The notes under the pieces were generated by a model. That model had not been told where the DNA came from, searched no databases, and saw only the letters and a list, made by a program, of their open reading frames with translations. A stretch of 12,676 nucleotides of DNA from Lojkania enalia. Lineage: Eukaryota; Ascomycota; Dothideomycetes; Pleosporales. The position numbers and the translations under genes are program-made. Location: NCBI GenBank assembly GCA_010094045.1, contig ML986937.1, forward strand, positions 1 through 12,676, in the 5' to 3' direction. This document shows, piece by piece, positions 1-8,477 of this stretch; the first letter of the stretch is position 1, and the number at the start of each line of letters is the position of its first letter.

Positions 1-2
1 TA

Positions 3-1162
3 CCTAGATAGTTCTTAGATGGGAAATAGAAATACCTAAAAAAACTCTCTATTTTAGACTTAAATAAATATAACTTATTAAATATTAATTTGTTATATTT
101 ATTTAGAGGAAAGTACTTCTAAATTCCTACTATTCTATATTTAAAAAGCGTTGGTGTATAATTAAACGCCCTTATTAATATAAGCGCTTAAAGCTTCCTA
201 TTTCTTAATTTTATAGTAGCTAGATTACTCTCCTAAACTCTATATATATCGATATAGTACTTACCCTTTAAAATTACTATTAAAGGTTTTTAGGACTAAA
301 TCTAAACTCTAGTTAATTAGTATATCTACTTATACCTGCGAATTAATAGGAGAACTATCTAAAACTATCTATTTATTATTATAGATCTAGATACTTAAAA
401 TTATATTATTAGTATTAAATAATTATATTATTTTTAACTCCAGCTAGATATAGATAAGAATTAGATTATATAGTCTTCTAAGTATCCTACTACTTATAAT
501 CTTTTACCTCCTCTTCTTATATAATTAACTTAGCTAGTATATAATAAGGAGGTAGAGCTAAATATCTAGTAATACAACGCTCTATAAGAAAAGAACTAGT
601 ATTAGTAGTCCTACAGTCTAACTATCTATTATATTAAAGGTCTATTAAGACTACTAAAACTATATTAGTCTCTTATAACCTATAGTTTAAATAAGTTTAG
701 AGCTTTTATATACATATATATAATAAAGTCTAAACCCGATCTAAAGAAAGTCTATTCTCCTATTATTACTCTTATCTTAGCTAATACTTTCTACTTTAAT
801 ATAAAGAGAAAAGAGAACAAGTTTTTCTCTACGTCTCTATACGAAATTAAGCAGCTAATTAAAGATAAGTAAGCTTTAGAGCTAGAAAACGAGGCTGAAA
901 ATAAAGTACTAGTAAATCTCCGATTACTATCTAAATACTATAAGTATTAGAATATATTTAGTAAAACTATAGTTTATTAATTACTAGAATACTACTCTTA
1001 TAATTATAAGATTATCCTTATAGAACTTTTTCCTAATAGTTACAGCCTATTATATAAGTAGAATATTAAGAAGCTAGAAGTAACTAAGAAGTATATTATA
1101 GATAATCTATAGTATAGGTATATTAAGTAGAGTTAGAGCTCTTTTATATTTTTAATTCTTTA
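3..1162 (+). pseudogene. pol: Element B pol, protease to start of reverse transcriptase (broken)
   Basis: One frame (codons starting at positions divisible by 3) can be followed across this stretch apart from TAA/TAG stops. The retropepsin active site lies near 171-194 and reads L-I-N-I-S-A, as expected from L-I-D-T-G-A after RIP, so the catalytic Asp at 177-179 is Asn. Its C-terminal half follows to about 430 (IIIDL-type strand). A linker spans about 430-930. The approach to reverse transcriptase is at about 940-1160: a Y-x-x-Y-x-NIFSK block (family DVFSK), then KIIL.E, then the region that precedes the RT active domain. The frame stops at the Fot1 target TA and continues at 10497. Positions 1-150 probably encode the gag-protease junction but hold no motif I can name. 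Retropepsin cuts the polyprotein and RT copies element RNA. This copy is dead through many stops. Confidence 0.85.
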
Positions 1163-1164
1163 TA
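1163..1164. repeat. TA target-site duplication, left copy of Fot1-like element
   Basis: This TA lies directly outside the left terminal inverted repeat and matches TA at 10495-10496. TA duplication is the rule for Tc1/mariner/pogo transposons. Removing one TA with the element rejoins element B's RT reading frame exactly. Confidence 0.85.
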
Positions 1165-1234
1165 ACGTATAGTATAAGTAAGCTAATTACCTAAGCGAGC
1201 TAATTATAATACTAAAACTCTACTAAAATTACGA
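1165..1234 (+). repeat. Left terminal inverted repeat of Fot1-like element
   Basis: It starts ACGTATAGTATAAG and is the reverse complement of 10425-10494 over 70 bp, with about 8 mismatches, 7 of them transitions as RIP would make. It holds two copies of a 13-bp motif, at 1175-1187 (two transitions from consensus) and 1192-1204 (TAAGCGAGCTAAT), offset by 17 bp. Confidence 0.93.
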
Positions 1235-1272
1235 TAATTATACTTTATAATATTATACTATAACTAACAACT

Positions 1273-1564
1273 ATAGAATTAATTTAGAAAGAAGCTAAAA
1301 TATAGTTTATACTTTAAGCTCTTTAATAAGATATAATACTAACTATACGTTATATTATATTAATCTATAATATCTTCTAAAGTATACTTAGTATATAAAA
1401 GTAAGAAATAGCTCTATAACACGATTGCTAGCCTAATTTAATAAAGCTTAGTAAGATTAAGAAGTAGGTAATTGTTTAGTATATACTAAATCTAGGTATA
1501 AGAGGATTTCCGCTGTAGCTTACTACTATTTAAAATATAGCTAATTTACTACTAACTATATACT
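1273..1564 (+). pseudogene. Fot1/pogo transposase, N-terminal exon-like part (split by element A)
   Basis: This is the first half of a Fot1-type transposase; family members bind the inverted repeats and cut and paste the element. The likely start is ATA at 1273, an ATG after RIP; with it the full gene is 559 codons, close to Fot1-type length. The frame runs with only TAA/TAG stops. The clearest family block is GIRGFP-L at about 1495-1512, followed by an A-N-L-L-L stretch, matching the RGFPP and MAN-LL region between the helix-turn-helix DNA-binding part and the DDE domain. The helix-turn-helix itself is too eroded for me to place residue by residue. The break at 1564 is the element A target site, not an intron. 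Reading resumes at 9023 in the same frame because the insertion plus duplication is 7458 bp, a multiple of three. Confidence 0.85.
1560..1564. repeat. 5-bp target-site duplication, left copy of element A
   Basis: ATACT directly precedes the 5' LTR and pairs with GTACT at 9018-9022 after the 3' LTR. The single difference is G/A, a RIP-type transition. A 5-bp duplication is normal for Ty3/gypsy integrase. Confidence 0.85.
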
Positions 1565-2104
1565 TATTATAAATATAGAATACTAAAAGGTACCGCCTCT
1601 ATAGCTAGGGCTTAATCTAATATCAGCTACTATAGAGGTCGACTCGGACAAGAACTGATAAGGTATTAACAGGCAGCAGTATATTAAGGACTAGTTATTA
1701 GATAGTAAGTAGTAGGACTGCGGGAATTGGGAAGATAATTAGTTAGATAATAAAGTATAGTATAACCTATATATATAACTATAATAGAAGTATTAGGTAT
1801 AGTAGGACGAACCTAACAGACCTAATAGACTTAATAAGCTAGACTTAGCAGTCTTAGACTTAGCTATATAAGATAGGAGATCTTCTTACTTAGATTAAGT
1901 CCTTTATAGTTATTCTCGTAGATTTATCTTATTACTCTATTAGACTTCTAAATATATTTATTATATTCGAAGAACCGGCAAACCTAATACTCTCTCTTTA
2001 CTAAAGCTACCACCTCTAACTAACCTAATATAAATAAGGCCCCGGCGTGTATACGACTATAATAGCGGTTATTATATATATACGCGGAACTTAGGTTAGT
2101 AATA
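1565..2104 (+). repeat. 5' LTR of element A (540 bp)
   Basis: It is a direct repeat of 8478-9017 with identical length, no indels, and about 50 differences that all appear to be transitions. Its ends are TATTAT...AATA, expected from TG...CA after RIP. It should hold the RNA polymerase II promoter and polyadenylation signals. An AATAAA lies at 1749-1754 and A/T-rich TATATATA runs occur at about 1770 and 2075, but none can be assigned safely. A hairpin near its left end is listed separately. Confidence 0.95.
1596..1638. repeat. Hairpin-forming inverted repeat in 5' LTR
   Basis: CCTCTATAG at 1596-1604 is matched by CTATAGAGG at 1630-1638, a 9-bp perfect stem, extended by a few partly paired bases inside. 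The same structure is present in the 3' LTR at 8509-8551, and both arms are intact in both copies. It could be a protein-binding or RNA structure near the LTR start. Its function is unknown. Confidence 0.6.
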
Positions 2105-2122
2105 TAATAACTACCTAACGTT
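2105..2122 (+). other. Expected primer-binding site of element A (not identified)
   Basis: The minus-strand primer-binding site should start within a few bases of the 5' LTR end. The sequence here, TAATAACTACCTAACG, could derive from a TGG-starting site after RIP, but I cannot match it to a particular tRNA 3' end, and I found no self-priming match either. The assignment is by position only. Confidence 0.3.
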
Positions 2123-2145
2123 AAGAGAATAGAAACTATCTAAAG

Positions 2146-4191
2146 ATGTCTACTATATTACAAAGTTAAGTTATAATAACTTAAAAGCTATAAGCCTTAA
2201 AAGAAGCTATAGTATAGAAAGTATAGGAATAGAAGACCCGTATTATATAGATATAATATAAGCTAGCTGTAGTTAGAGCCGACCTGGCTAAAGCTAAATA
2301 ATAAGTATAAGCTAAGATAGCTTTACTAAGAAAGTTTAATAATAAGAAAGAATATATTAACTTCTTTCTTATATTAATAAAACTGTACTTTAGGTTTAAT
2401 AGTATAACCTTCTTCCTAGATAAGGATAAGATCTTAGCTACGATAATAAATATAGAGGAGATACTACTAGTATAGGCCGAACTATTTATAGCAGATTAGC
2501 TGGAGAATAGAAGTAATATAAAGAAGACTAGGGAATCTATAGACGAACTTTTTAAGAGCTGGGAAGGATTTAAGAATAAGGTCTAAAACGTCTTCGGAGA
2601 AGTAGATATAGAATAGAAAGTATAAAGGAAGTTACTAAGACTAACTTAGACTAAAAGAGTAACAGATTATACTATAGAATTCTAGAAACTTAGTACTAGA
2701 CTAGGATAGGATAATAGTATATTAGTAGGAATCTTCTATAAAGGTCTTAAGGACAAGGTTAAGGATAACCTAGCTAGAGAAGAAAGGCTAACAGAACTAT
2801 TAGAAATAATCGAATTAGCGGTTAAGATTAACAACTATTAGCATAAGCGGAAGATAGAGAAAAGATCTCAGCCGCAGATATTCGTACTAGTAAGAAAAGG
2901 AAGTAAGATAACGCTATAGGACGGTAATTTAATAGTCCTTAGAAAAGTCGAAAAGGACAAGGGAAAGAACTACCAACGATTAAGGATAAGCAATCTTAAG
3001 AAAGAAAGGCTTAAAGAGGGAGCGTACCTTCTATATAGATAGAAAGGGTATTATACGAAAGAATATCTAAATAAGAAGAAGGAAGCCTAGATAATAACTA
3101 TATAACCTGCTAATAGATACTAATAACTAATAAGGTACTAGATATATTATATAGATAATAGATATAAGACGTACTATTTAGTAAAAGAAAGAAGCAATTA
3201 TTAACTATAGCTAAAGAGAGTAGTAGTAGTTATCAGATATACAGAATATCTACCGGGAGTACTAAGACTTAATAGTATAACAATCTTTAAGAGAATAAAG
3301 TAAAAGAAGTATTAGATCTATAATAAAACGTACTAGATAAAGCTATACTTCTAGAAATACTAGAATATCCCGTTCGAAGAAGCAATATTTTAAGATAGTT
3401 AGAACGTATTAGAAACCGTAGTAAAATCGGTAGGAAAGGTTACAAATAAAGAAATATTTAAGTATATATAAGAGATATACTAAAGCTACCTTATAAAGCT
3501 AGCGAAAGGTAAGAAAGGGAAATATATACTATCTTATAAGGACAGCTGCGAAAAAGATTAGGCCAGCTGTTATTAGGATAATTGCTAGACATATAAGGGT
3601 ATTAAAATAAAGCTAGAAGTATAGCCGAGAATAGATACGTAATTATTACTAAGAATCTTACTATTTTAAAACGAAATAGAAGATTATATAGAAAATAGGT
3701 ACTATTAGATTTGTAGAAGTCTAATTTACCTTAGAATAGAGTATCTATACCGGCTTAGTAAAATTGTTGTAGAAGCCGAAGAGCTAAGAAAGGTAATCTT
3801 AGAGGTAAGAGAGATATAAGAAGATATTAGAAGACGACTTAATATTATAGCTTATAAGATAACAGGAGTAAATATATTTAAAGAGGAGGAACGTTTTAAG
3901 AATAATATATATTTAGAGGAATATAAAGCGCTAAACTGAAAATAATATATAGTTAGATACTAGTACTACTAAGATATATTTAGGGTATTTAAATAGTAAG
4001 GATTAGACGAAGACTACTAACTAATTAAATAGTAATAGTATTTCTTAGAATAGAAGTATAAGATATACGATAAGTAAGTAAAGGCTGCTTACACCTAAAA
4101 ACTATAGATAAGGTGTAGTATAGATAGATATCTACTGTATAAAGGAGAAAAGGAGAAGGTAAGATTCTTCCCACCTTAGTTAAAAAACTAA
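2146..4191 (+). pseudogene. gag: Element A gag with long tail after the zinc knuckle (broken)
   Basis: Gag forms the virus-like particle shell and its knuckle binds element RNA. An ATG survives at 2146 and lies in the same frame as every Gag motif downstream. Codons 1-60 are helical and Gln/Lys-rich. Codons about 60-260 read like Ty3-type capsid, with a W-E-G-F stretch near 2560-2575 and an IFYKGL block near 2730. The CCHC knuckle at 3025-3066 keeps the C-x2-C-x4-H-x4-C spacing, but the three Cys and the His have all become Tyr. Unusually, the frame continues about 385 codons past the knuckle. That tail has an intact Cys cluster (D-S-C, A-S-C, D-N-C) at about 3541-3585 and helical stretches to about 3930. 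One TGA occurs at 3937-3939, likely from CGA. The given end is the TAA at 4189-4191 beside a candidate slip site, but it could be a mutated Gln codon, with gag running further. Confidence 0.82.
4182..4188 (+). promoter_or_regulatory. Candidate -1 frameshift site A_AAA_AAC, gag to pol (first)
   Basis: In the gag frame the codons are TTA-AAA-AAC, so the heptamer A_AAA_AAC sits in the right phase for a -1 slip. Pol is in the -1 frame and is open from here except for TAA at 4200. The motif lies at the centre of a perfect inverted repeat, CTTAGTTAAAAAACTAAG (4176-4193). The first A follows T and might be a RIP product of G, which weakens the case. Confidence 0.45.
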
Positions 4192-4202
4192 GTAGCCCCT
4201 AA

Positions 4203-7200
4203 GGCGATAGCTATACTAAAAAACCGGGTAGGAAAGCTATTAGAAGAGTTACTAGTATAGTACTTTTATATATAGTACTCCGAGTAGAGTTTAATAGAAA
4301 GAAGCTTAGAGTACTACTTAATAGTAGAGCTTTAGATATATTTATATTAGTATAATAGGTTTATAAGAATAATATAAAGTAGAGGGAAAAAGTAGTATTT
4401 TATATGATACACCTAGCAGACGACAAGTTAATAGACTATAGCGGAGGAGTCGTACTAATAGAAACTAAGAAGTAAGTGCTTAATATTATAGGATATACTA
4501 ATATAAGAAGTATTGATATTATAAACCTAAGAAAATTTAACATATTACTAGACATAAACTAGTTAGCTAAATATAATCCTAGAGTAGATTAGTAGTAAGA
4601 GATAGTTTATAGGCTATAGAGCCGATCTAAAATAAAACGGGTAGTAGGATAATATAAGGTAAGACATTCTTCGGGTCTACAGTTAATATAGAGAGTATTA
4701 GTAGCTATAATAGCGAGATATCTTAAGAAGATAAAATAGATGCTAGGTATTATTGTAGTTTAAAAAGTATATAAGAAACTATAGGATGATAGTATACTCT
4801 AAGAAATCTAAGAAGATTATAGTAAATTTGTAGGGCTATATAAAGAAGTAGAGAATAGAATGTTACCTAAGTATAAGGAATATAACTATAAAATAATTAT
4901 CGAGGATAAAAAGAAGCTAAGATCTAGTCTAATATATAACTTAAATTAAAAATAAAGAGAAGAACTTAGGAAGTATATCTAAAAGAATTTAGTAAGAGGG
5001 TATATACAACTAAGCTAGAGTAAAATAGTATTACTAATATTGTTCGTACCTAAGAAAAATAGTAAACTAAGGTTATACGTAAACTATAGATAGCTAAACA
5101 ATATAACTAAAAAAAATAGATACCTATTACCTAGGATAATAGAACTTATAAGTCGGTTATAAGGAGCTAAGTAGTTTATAAAGTTTAATATAAGAGAAGG
5201 ATACTACTAAATTCGGATAAAAGAGGGCTATAAATAGAAAACGGTATTTAAGATAAGAGAAGGTCTCTTTAAATACCTAGTAATACTATTCGGACTTATA
5301 AATATACTAGTAACCTTCCAGGCAGTTATAAATAATATATTAAGAGAATACTTAGATATATTTATAATAGTATATTTAGATAATATTCTAGTCTATATAA
5401 ATAGATCGCTAAGAGAGTATAAAGAATATATTAGAAAAGTACTAGAGAAACTATAGGAGTATAAGTTACTTATAGTCTTAAAGAAATGTGAGTTTTATAA
5501 GATAGGAATAGGATTCTTAGGGTTCTAGATATCTAGAGACAGTATTAAGATGGAATAAGAAAAGGTTAAAGTAATACTAGAATAGCTAATACCTACCTTA
5601 GTTAAATAAGTCTAGTCTTTCCTAGGCTTCGCGAATTTCTATAGGAAATTTATAAGCGGGTACTCTAAAGTAGTAGCACCCTTAATAGAGATTACTAAGA
5701 AAGAAAAAGGGTTCGAGTAGTAAGAAGCGTAGTAAAAAGCCTTTAAGGAACTAAAAGCTTGCTTTACCTCAGCATTAATACTAAGGATACTAGACCTAGA
5801 GAAGTAATTCTAAGTAGAAACTAATACTTTAGACAAAGTAATAGGTGCTTACTTAAGTTAGTAAGACGAAGACGGAAAGTAGAGGTTATAAGCCTACTTT
5901 TCAAGGAAAATAAAACTAGAAGAATTTAACTATAATATATACGATAAGAAACTATTAGTAATAGTTAAAGTATTAAGGGAATAGCGAGTATACCTAGTAG
6001 GAACTAAATACCTATTCGAAGTCTAAATAGATTATAAGAACCTTATATACTTTATAATAATAAAAGAACTTATAGAAAGATAAATATAGTAGGTAGAATA
6101 GTTAGCAGACTACAACTTTAGAATAACGCACTAGAAAGGGTTAGAAAATATAGTTGTAGATATACTAAGTTGTAGAGCCAACTATATAACTAAAGAAAAG
6201 TATAAAAGAGATACGATCCTAAGATAAGAATTAGATAGATCTCTTATATACAACTATCTACGAGTCGTCTAAGTTATAAAACTAACTATACTAGAGTAAA
6301 ACTAGTAATAGAAGCTAAGAGACATGCAGATAGTAGAGTAATATCTAATAAGTAGTAATAAAGTAAAAGTAATTAAAAACGCAACTTAGAAACAACTATA
6401 TATATATCTATACGTATAAAAGTAGATAATAAAAGAAATATATAAATCGCTAGAATAGAAGTACTTAGGAGTAGTAGAAATAGAGTAAAGGCTAAAGAAG
6501 AGCTTTACTCTTACCAATATAAGAAAGGAAGTATAAGATATACTAAATAAGTGTTTAGAATGCGGAAAGAATAAGGCTATAAGATATAAGCCTTATAGAT
6601 TCTTACAGCTGTTAGAAGCATCTAAAGAACTATAGGAATGGATTACAATTAACTTTATAACTAAGTTACTAGAGTTAGTAGAACTAGGGTTAAGAAGAAG
6701 ATACGATATAATTATAAATATAGTAGATTAATTAACGAAATATATATACTTTAGACTAGTATTAGAAACTATAATAGTACCTAAACTAGCGTATAAGTTA
6801 TTATATATAATATTTATAAAGTATAGAGTCTTAAAGTATATTACCTTAGATAGAGATAAGTTATTTATATCTAAGTACTGGTAAGGATAGATAGAAAAGA
6901 TAGGAATCTAATAATAGATATTAACTAGCTTCTACTTATAGATAGACAGTTAAATAGAACAAGTTAACTAGAGTTTAAAAACATATCTAAGGATATATAT
7001 TAATAAATAATAAGATAATTAAGTCGAATTATTACCTATAGTATAGATAGCTTATAATAGAACAACCTAAAGTATAATAGGGACTATACTCTTTAAAGCT
7101 AACTATAGATGAAAAGCTGTTACGTATTAGAAATAGAATAAGAAAAAGTCTTTAGTTCTACTAGTAGACTAGAAAGCTAGAGAAATAAAAGAAATCTACA

Positions 7201-7370
7201 ATCAGCTTAGGAAAAAGATTTAGTTAAGAAACTTTAAAATAGTAGAATAAGCTAATAAGCTAAGGGTTAAGGAACTAACCTTTAAAAAGGGGGGTAAAGT
7301 TTTTCTATTAATAAAAAACTTGAAGACTAAGAGGCCTATAAGGACTATTTCTAATTAAAGAACAGGTTAG
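4203..7370 (+). pseudogene. pol: Element A pol: protease, RT, RNase H, integrase (broken)
   Basis: The pol polyprotein lies in the -1 frame relative to gag. Protease: the active site near 4314-4331 reads L-L-N-S-R-A for L-L-D-S-G-A, and the D-I-N-Q-L-A type C-terminal block is near 4550. Reverse transcriptase spans about 4850-5600: FVPKK near 5043, first catalytic Asp now Asn at 5187-5189, and YLDD reading YLDN at 5373-5384. RNase H spans about 5800-6180, with its first Asp (E-T-D-x-S) changed to Asn at 5823-5825. Integrase: the CxxC of the zinc site is intact at 6552-6563. In the DDE core, Asp-1 is Asn at 6651-6653, Asp-2 is kept at 6849-6851 and Glu is kept at 6957-6959. A K-K-G-x-K-V-F block at 7284-7304 marks the integrase C-terminal domain. 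Dozens of TAA/TAG stops interrupt it. The frame is lost near 7368, before the chromodomain. Confidence 0.92.
4218..4224 (+). promoter_or_regulatory. Candidate -1 frameshift site A_AAA_AAC (second)
   Basis: This is a second heptamer in the same phase, 36 bases after the first, read CTA-AAA-AAC in the gag frame and followed by CGGGTAGG. The pol frame downstream is open and leads straight into the protease. As with the first, the leading A follows T and could have been G before RIP. Confidence 0.4.
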
Positions 7371-7371
7371 A

Positions 7372-7743
7372 CCTATAAATTTTAAACTAAAGCTACTAGA
7401 AAATATAAAAATACACCTAGTATTTCATAAATTAAAACTAGAACTAGTACTAGATAATATACTACTATAAGAAACTATTAACTTAGAACTAGAATAGAAA
7501 TACGAAGTAGAATATATACTAGCTAGAAAATGGTTCGGACGTTAGTAGAGATATCTAGTAAAGTAGAAAAGATACCTATAGGAGGAAAGTTTATAAGAAC
7601 TAGTATAGAATCTAACTAACTATACTATAAAGCTAAAGGAGTTTTATTAAAAGGCTAGAATAATAGGTTGTTAAATAGAGCCTAGTTAGGAAGTAATAGT
7701 AGTAGTAATATAGAAGGAGCCTCTTATACAGAACTTAGAGTAA
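7372..7743 (+). pseudogene. Element A pol C-terminus with chromodomain (frame-shifted)
   Basis: This continues pol in the +1 frame after a small deletion or frameshift. K-I-H-L-V-F-H at about 7408-7431 is the conserved IHPVFH motif that follows the integrase GPY/F region. Then comes a chromodomain at about 7495-7650: Y-E-V-E-Y-I-L-A (from 7501), a Y-L-V-K-stop-K block where the family has YLVKWKGY, an E-E-S-stop-E pattern for EE.TWEP, and a helical L-K-E-F tail. Chromodomains steer chromovirus integration to modified histones in heterochromatin. The Trp of the aromatic cage is now a stop. The likely end is the TAA-TAG-TAG cluster from 7741. The last 90 bases overlap the opposite-strand frame. 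Confidence 0.85.
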
Positions 7744-8002
7744 TAGTAGAAAGCGTTTCGGACACGGTGGACTTCCTCTTCTCTTCCTCCAACTTCTCTT
7801 ACTCTTCTATTAACTTTACCTCTCGTTTACTAAGATTAAGACTATATTCCTCTAAAGAACGAACGCGCTTCTTAGTATGTTTTAGGTAAAAAAGAGCTAC
7901 TTAATAGTAACGCGCGGATTCCTCTAAATAATAAATTCCCTCTTCCTTAATAGCTATAAAATCTTAATAGGTAGAGGTAAACTCTTTATAGGCCTTCGAC
8001 AT
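7655..8002 (-). pseudogene. Antisense coiled-coil-like ORF between pol and 3' LTR of element A
   Basis: On the minus strand an intact ATG (8002-8000) opens a 115-codon frame ending TAG at 7657-7655. It has five internal stops (codons 13, 34, 68, 93, 107), all TAA/TAG as expected from RIP of Gln/Trp codons. The middle is strongly charged: K-K-R-V-R-S-L-E-E-Y at codons 44-53, then S-K-R-E-V-K-L-I-E-E and E-K-L-E-E-E-K-R-K at about 58-77, with heptad-like Leu spacing, suggesting a coiled coil. A Leu-rich tail follows. I know no named family for it; additional antisense ORFs at this position do occur in some LTR retrotransposons. It overlaps the pol tail at 7655-7743. It retains more CpA/TpG than its surroundings. 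A chance frame is possible, but coherent amino-acid composition with RIP-type stops only argues for a former gene. Confidence 0.55.
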
Positions 8003-8462
8003 GTTTGCTAGAAAATAGTAAAAGGTACCCTCGGTTAAGGAAAGATTGTAAGATAAACCCTAAGAAAGATACTTTCTATATATAGAAAAAAGAGTAGTAT
8101 TACTATAGTAGTTACGGTTTATAGACTAGTAGTTTAAATAACAGCGAGGCAGATCTATTATAATACCTAGTAAAAGAATTAAGAAACTAGTATGGTAATT
8201 GCGGGCAGAGGTGTTCTTGTATTAAACCTTTAGTATGGTAGAAAGAGAAAAGGAAGAAGAATAGAGCTATACTCACGAGTTGAGTAGGACCTACTAGAAT
8301 ATATAAAGTACTAACTCCGGAACAGGAAAATATAAATACGGCCTTATAGTATACCTATACTAAGTATATTAGAAGCTAGAATAAACTACTAATAATAGTA
8401 GGATATTACACTTAGACGGAATAGGTAAGATAATAGATTAAGGAGCTTTAGGACGAACCTAT
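8003..8462. other. Non-coding stretch between antisense ORF and polypurine tract
   Basis: I can follow no protein frame on either strand here. It holds a 16-bp perfect palindrome, TTTCTATATATAGAAA (8073-8088), about 70-85 bases upstream of the minus-strand ATG, which could be a TATA box for that frame. Two short G/C-richer islands lie near 8205-8220 and 8270-8290. It is probably 3' untranslated sequence of the sense RNA and the 5' region of the antisense unit. Confidence 0.45.
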
Positions 8463-8477
8463 AGAGGGGAGAGCAGA
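8463..8477 (+). other. Polypurine tract of element A
   Basis: AGAGGGGAGAGCAGA, 14 purines of 15, ends exactly where the 3' LTR begins. This is the RNase H-resistant primer for plus-strand DNA synthesis. Its position and composition fix the LTR start independently of the LTR alignment. Confidence 0.88.

Larger units (their letters stand above)
1..1164 (+). mobile_element. Ty3/gypsy element B, left part (cut by window edge)
   Basis: This is the 5' part of the outermost retrotransposon, from upstream of protease to within reverse transcriptase. It stops at the TA target site of the Fot1-like element and resumes at 10497 in the frame predicted after removing 9332 bp. No LTR or gag of this element lies in the window, so its left end is outside. 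Its protein motifs are clearly different from those of element A, so it is a separate Ty3/gypsy family. Confidence 0.88.

Noticed and set aside
700..780. TATATATATA runs as promoters of host genes
   Set aside because: Such runs occur throughout because RIP creates TpA; no host coding sequence follows any of them.
2105..2122. Assignment of the primer-binding site to a named tRNA
   Set aside because: RIP has changed too many bases and no convincing complement to a tRNA 3' end could be recognised by eye.
3937..3939. TGA as the true end of gag
   Set aside because: The frame continues coherently after it to the frameshift region, and TGA can arise from CGA. It is kept as an oddity in the gag entry.
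7760..7860. Pyrimidine-rich CTTCTCTTCC tract as a second polypurine or regulatory tract
   Set aside because: It is the complement of the Lys/Glu codons of the antisense frame, which explains its composition; it is not next to an LTR.
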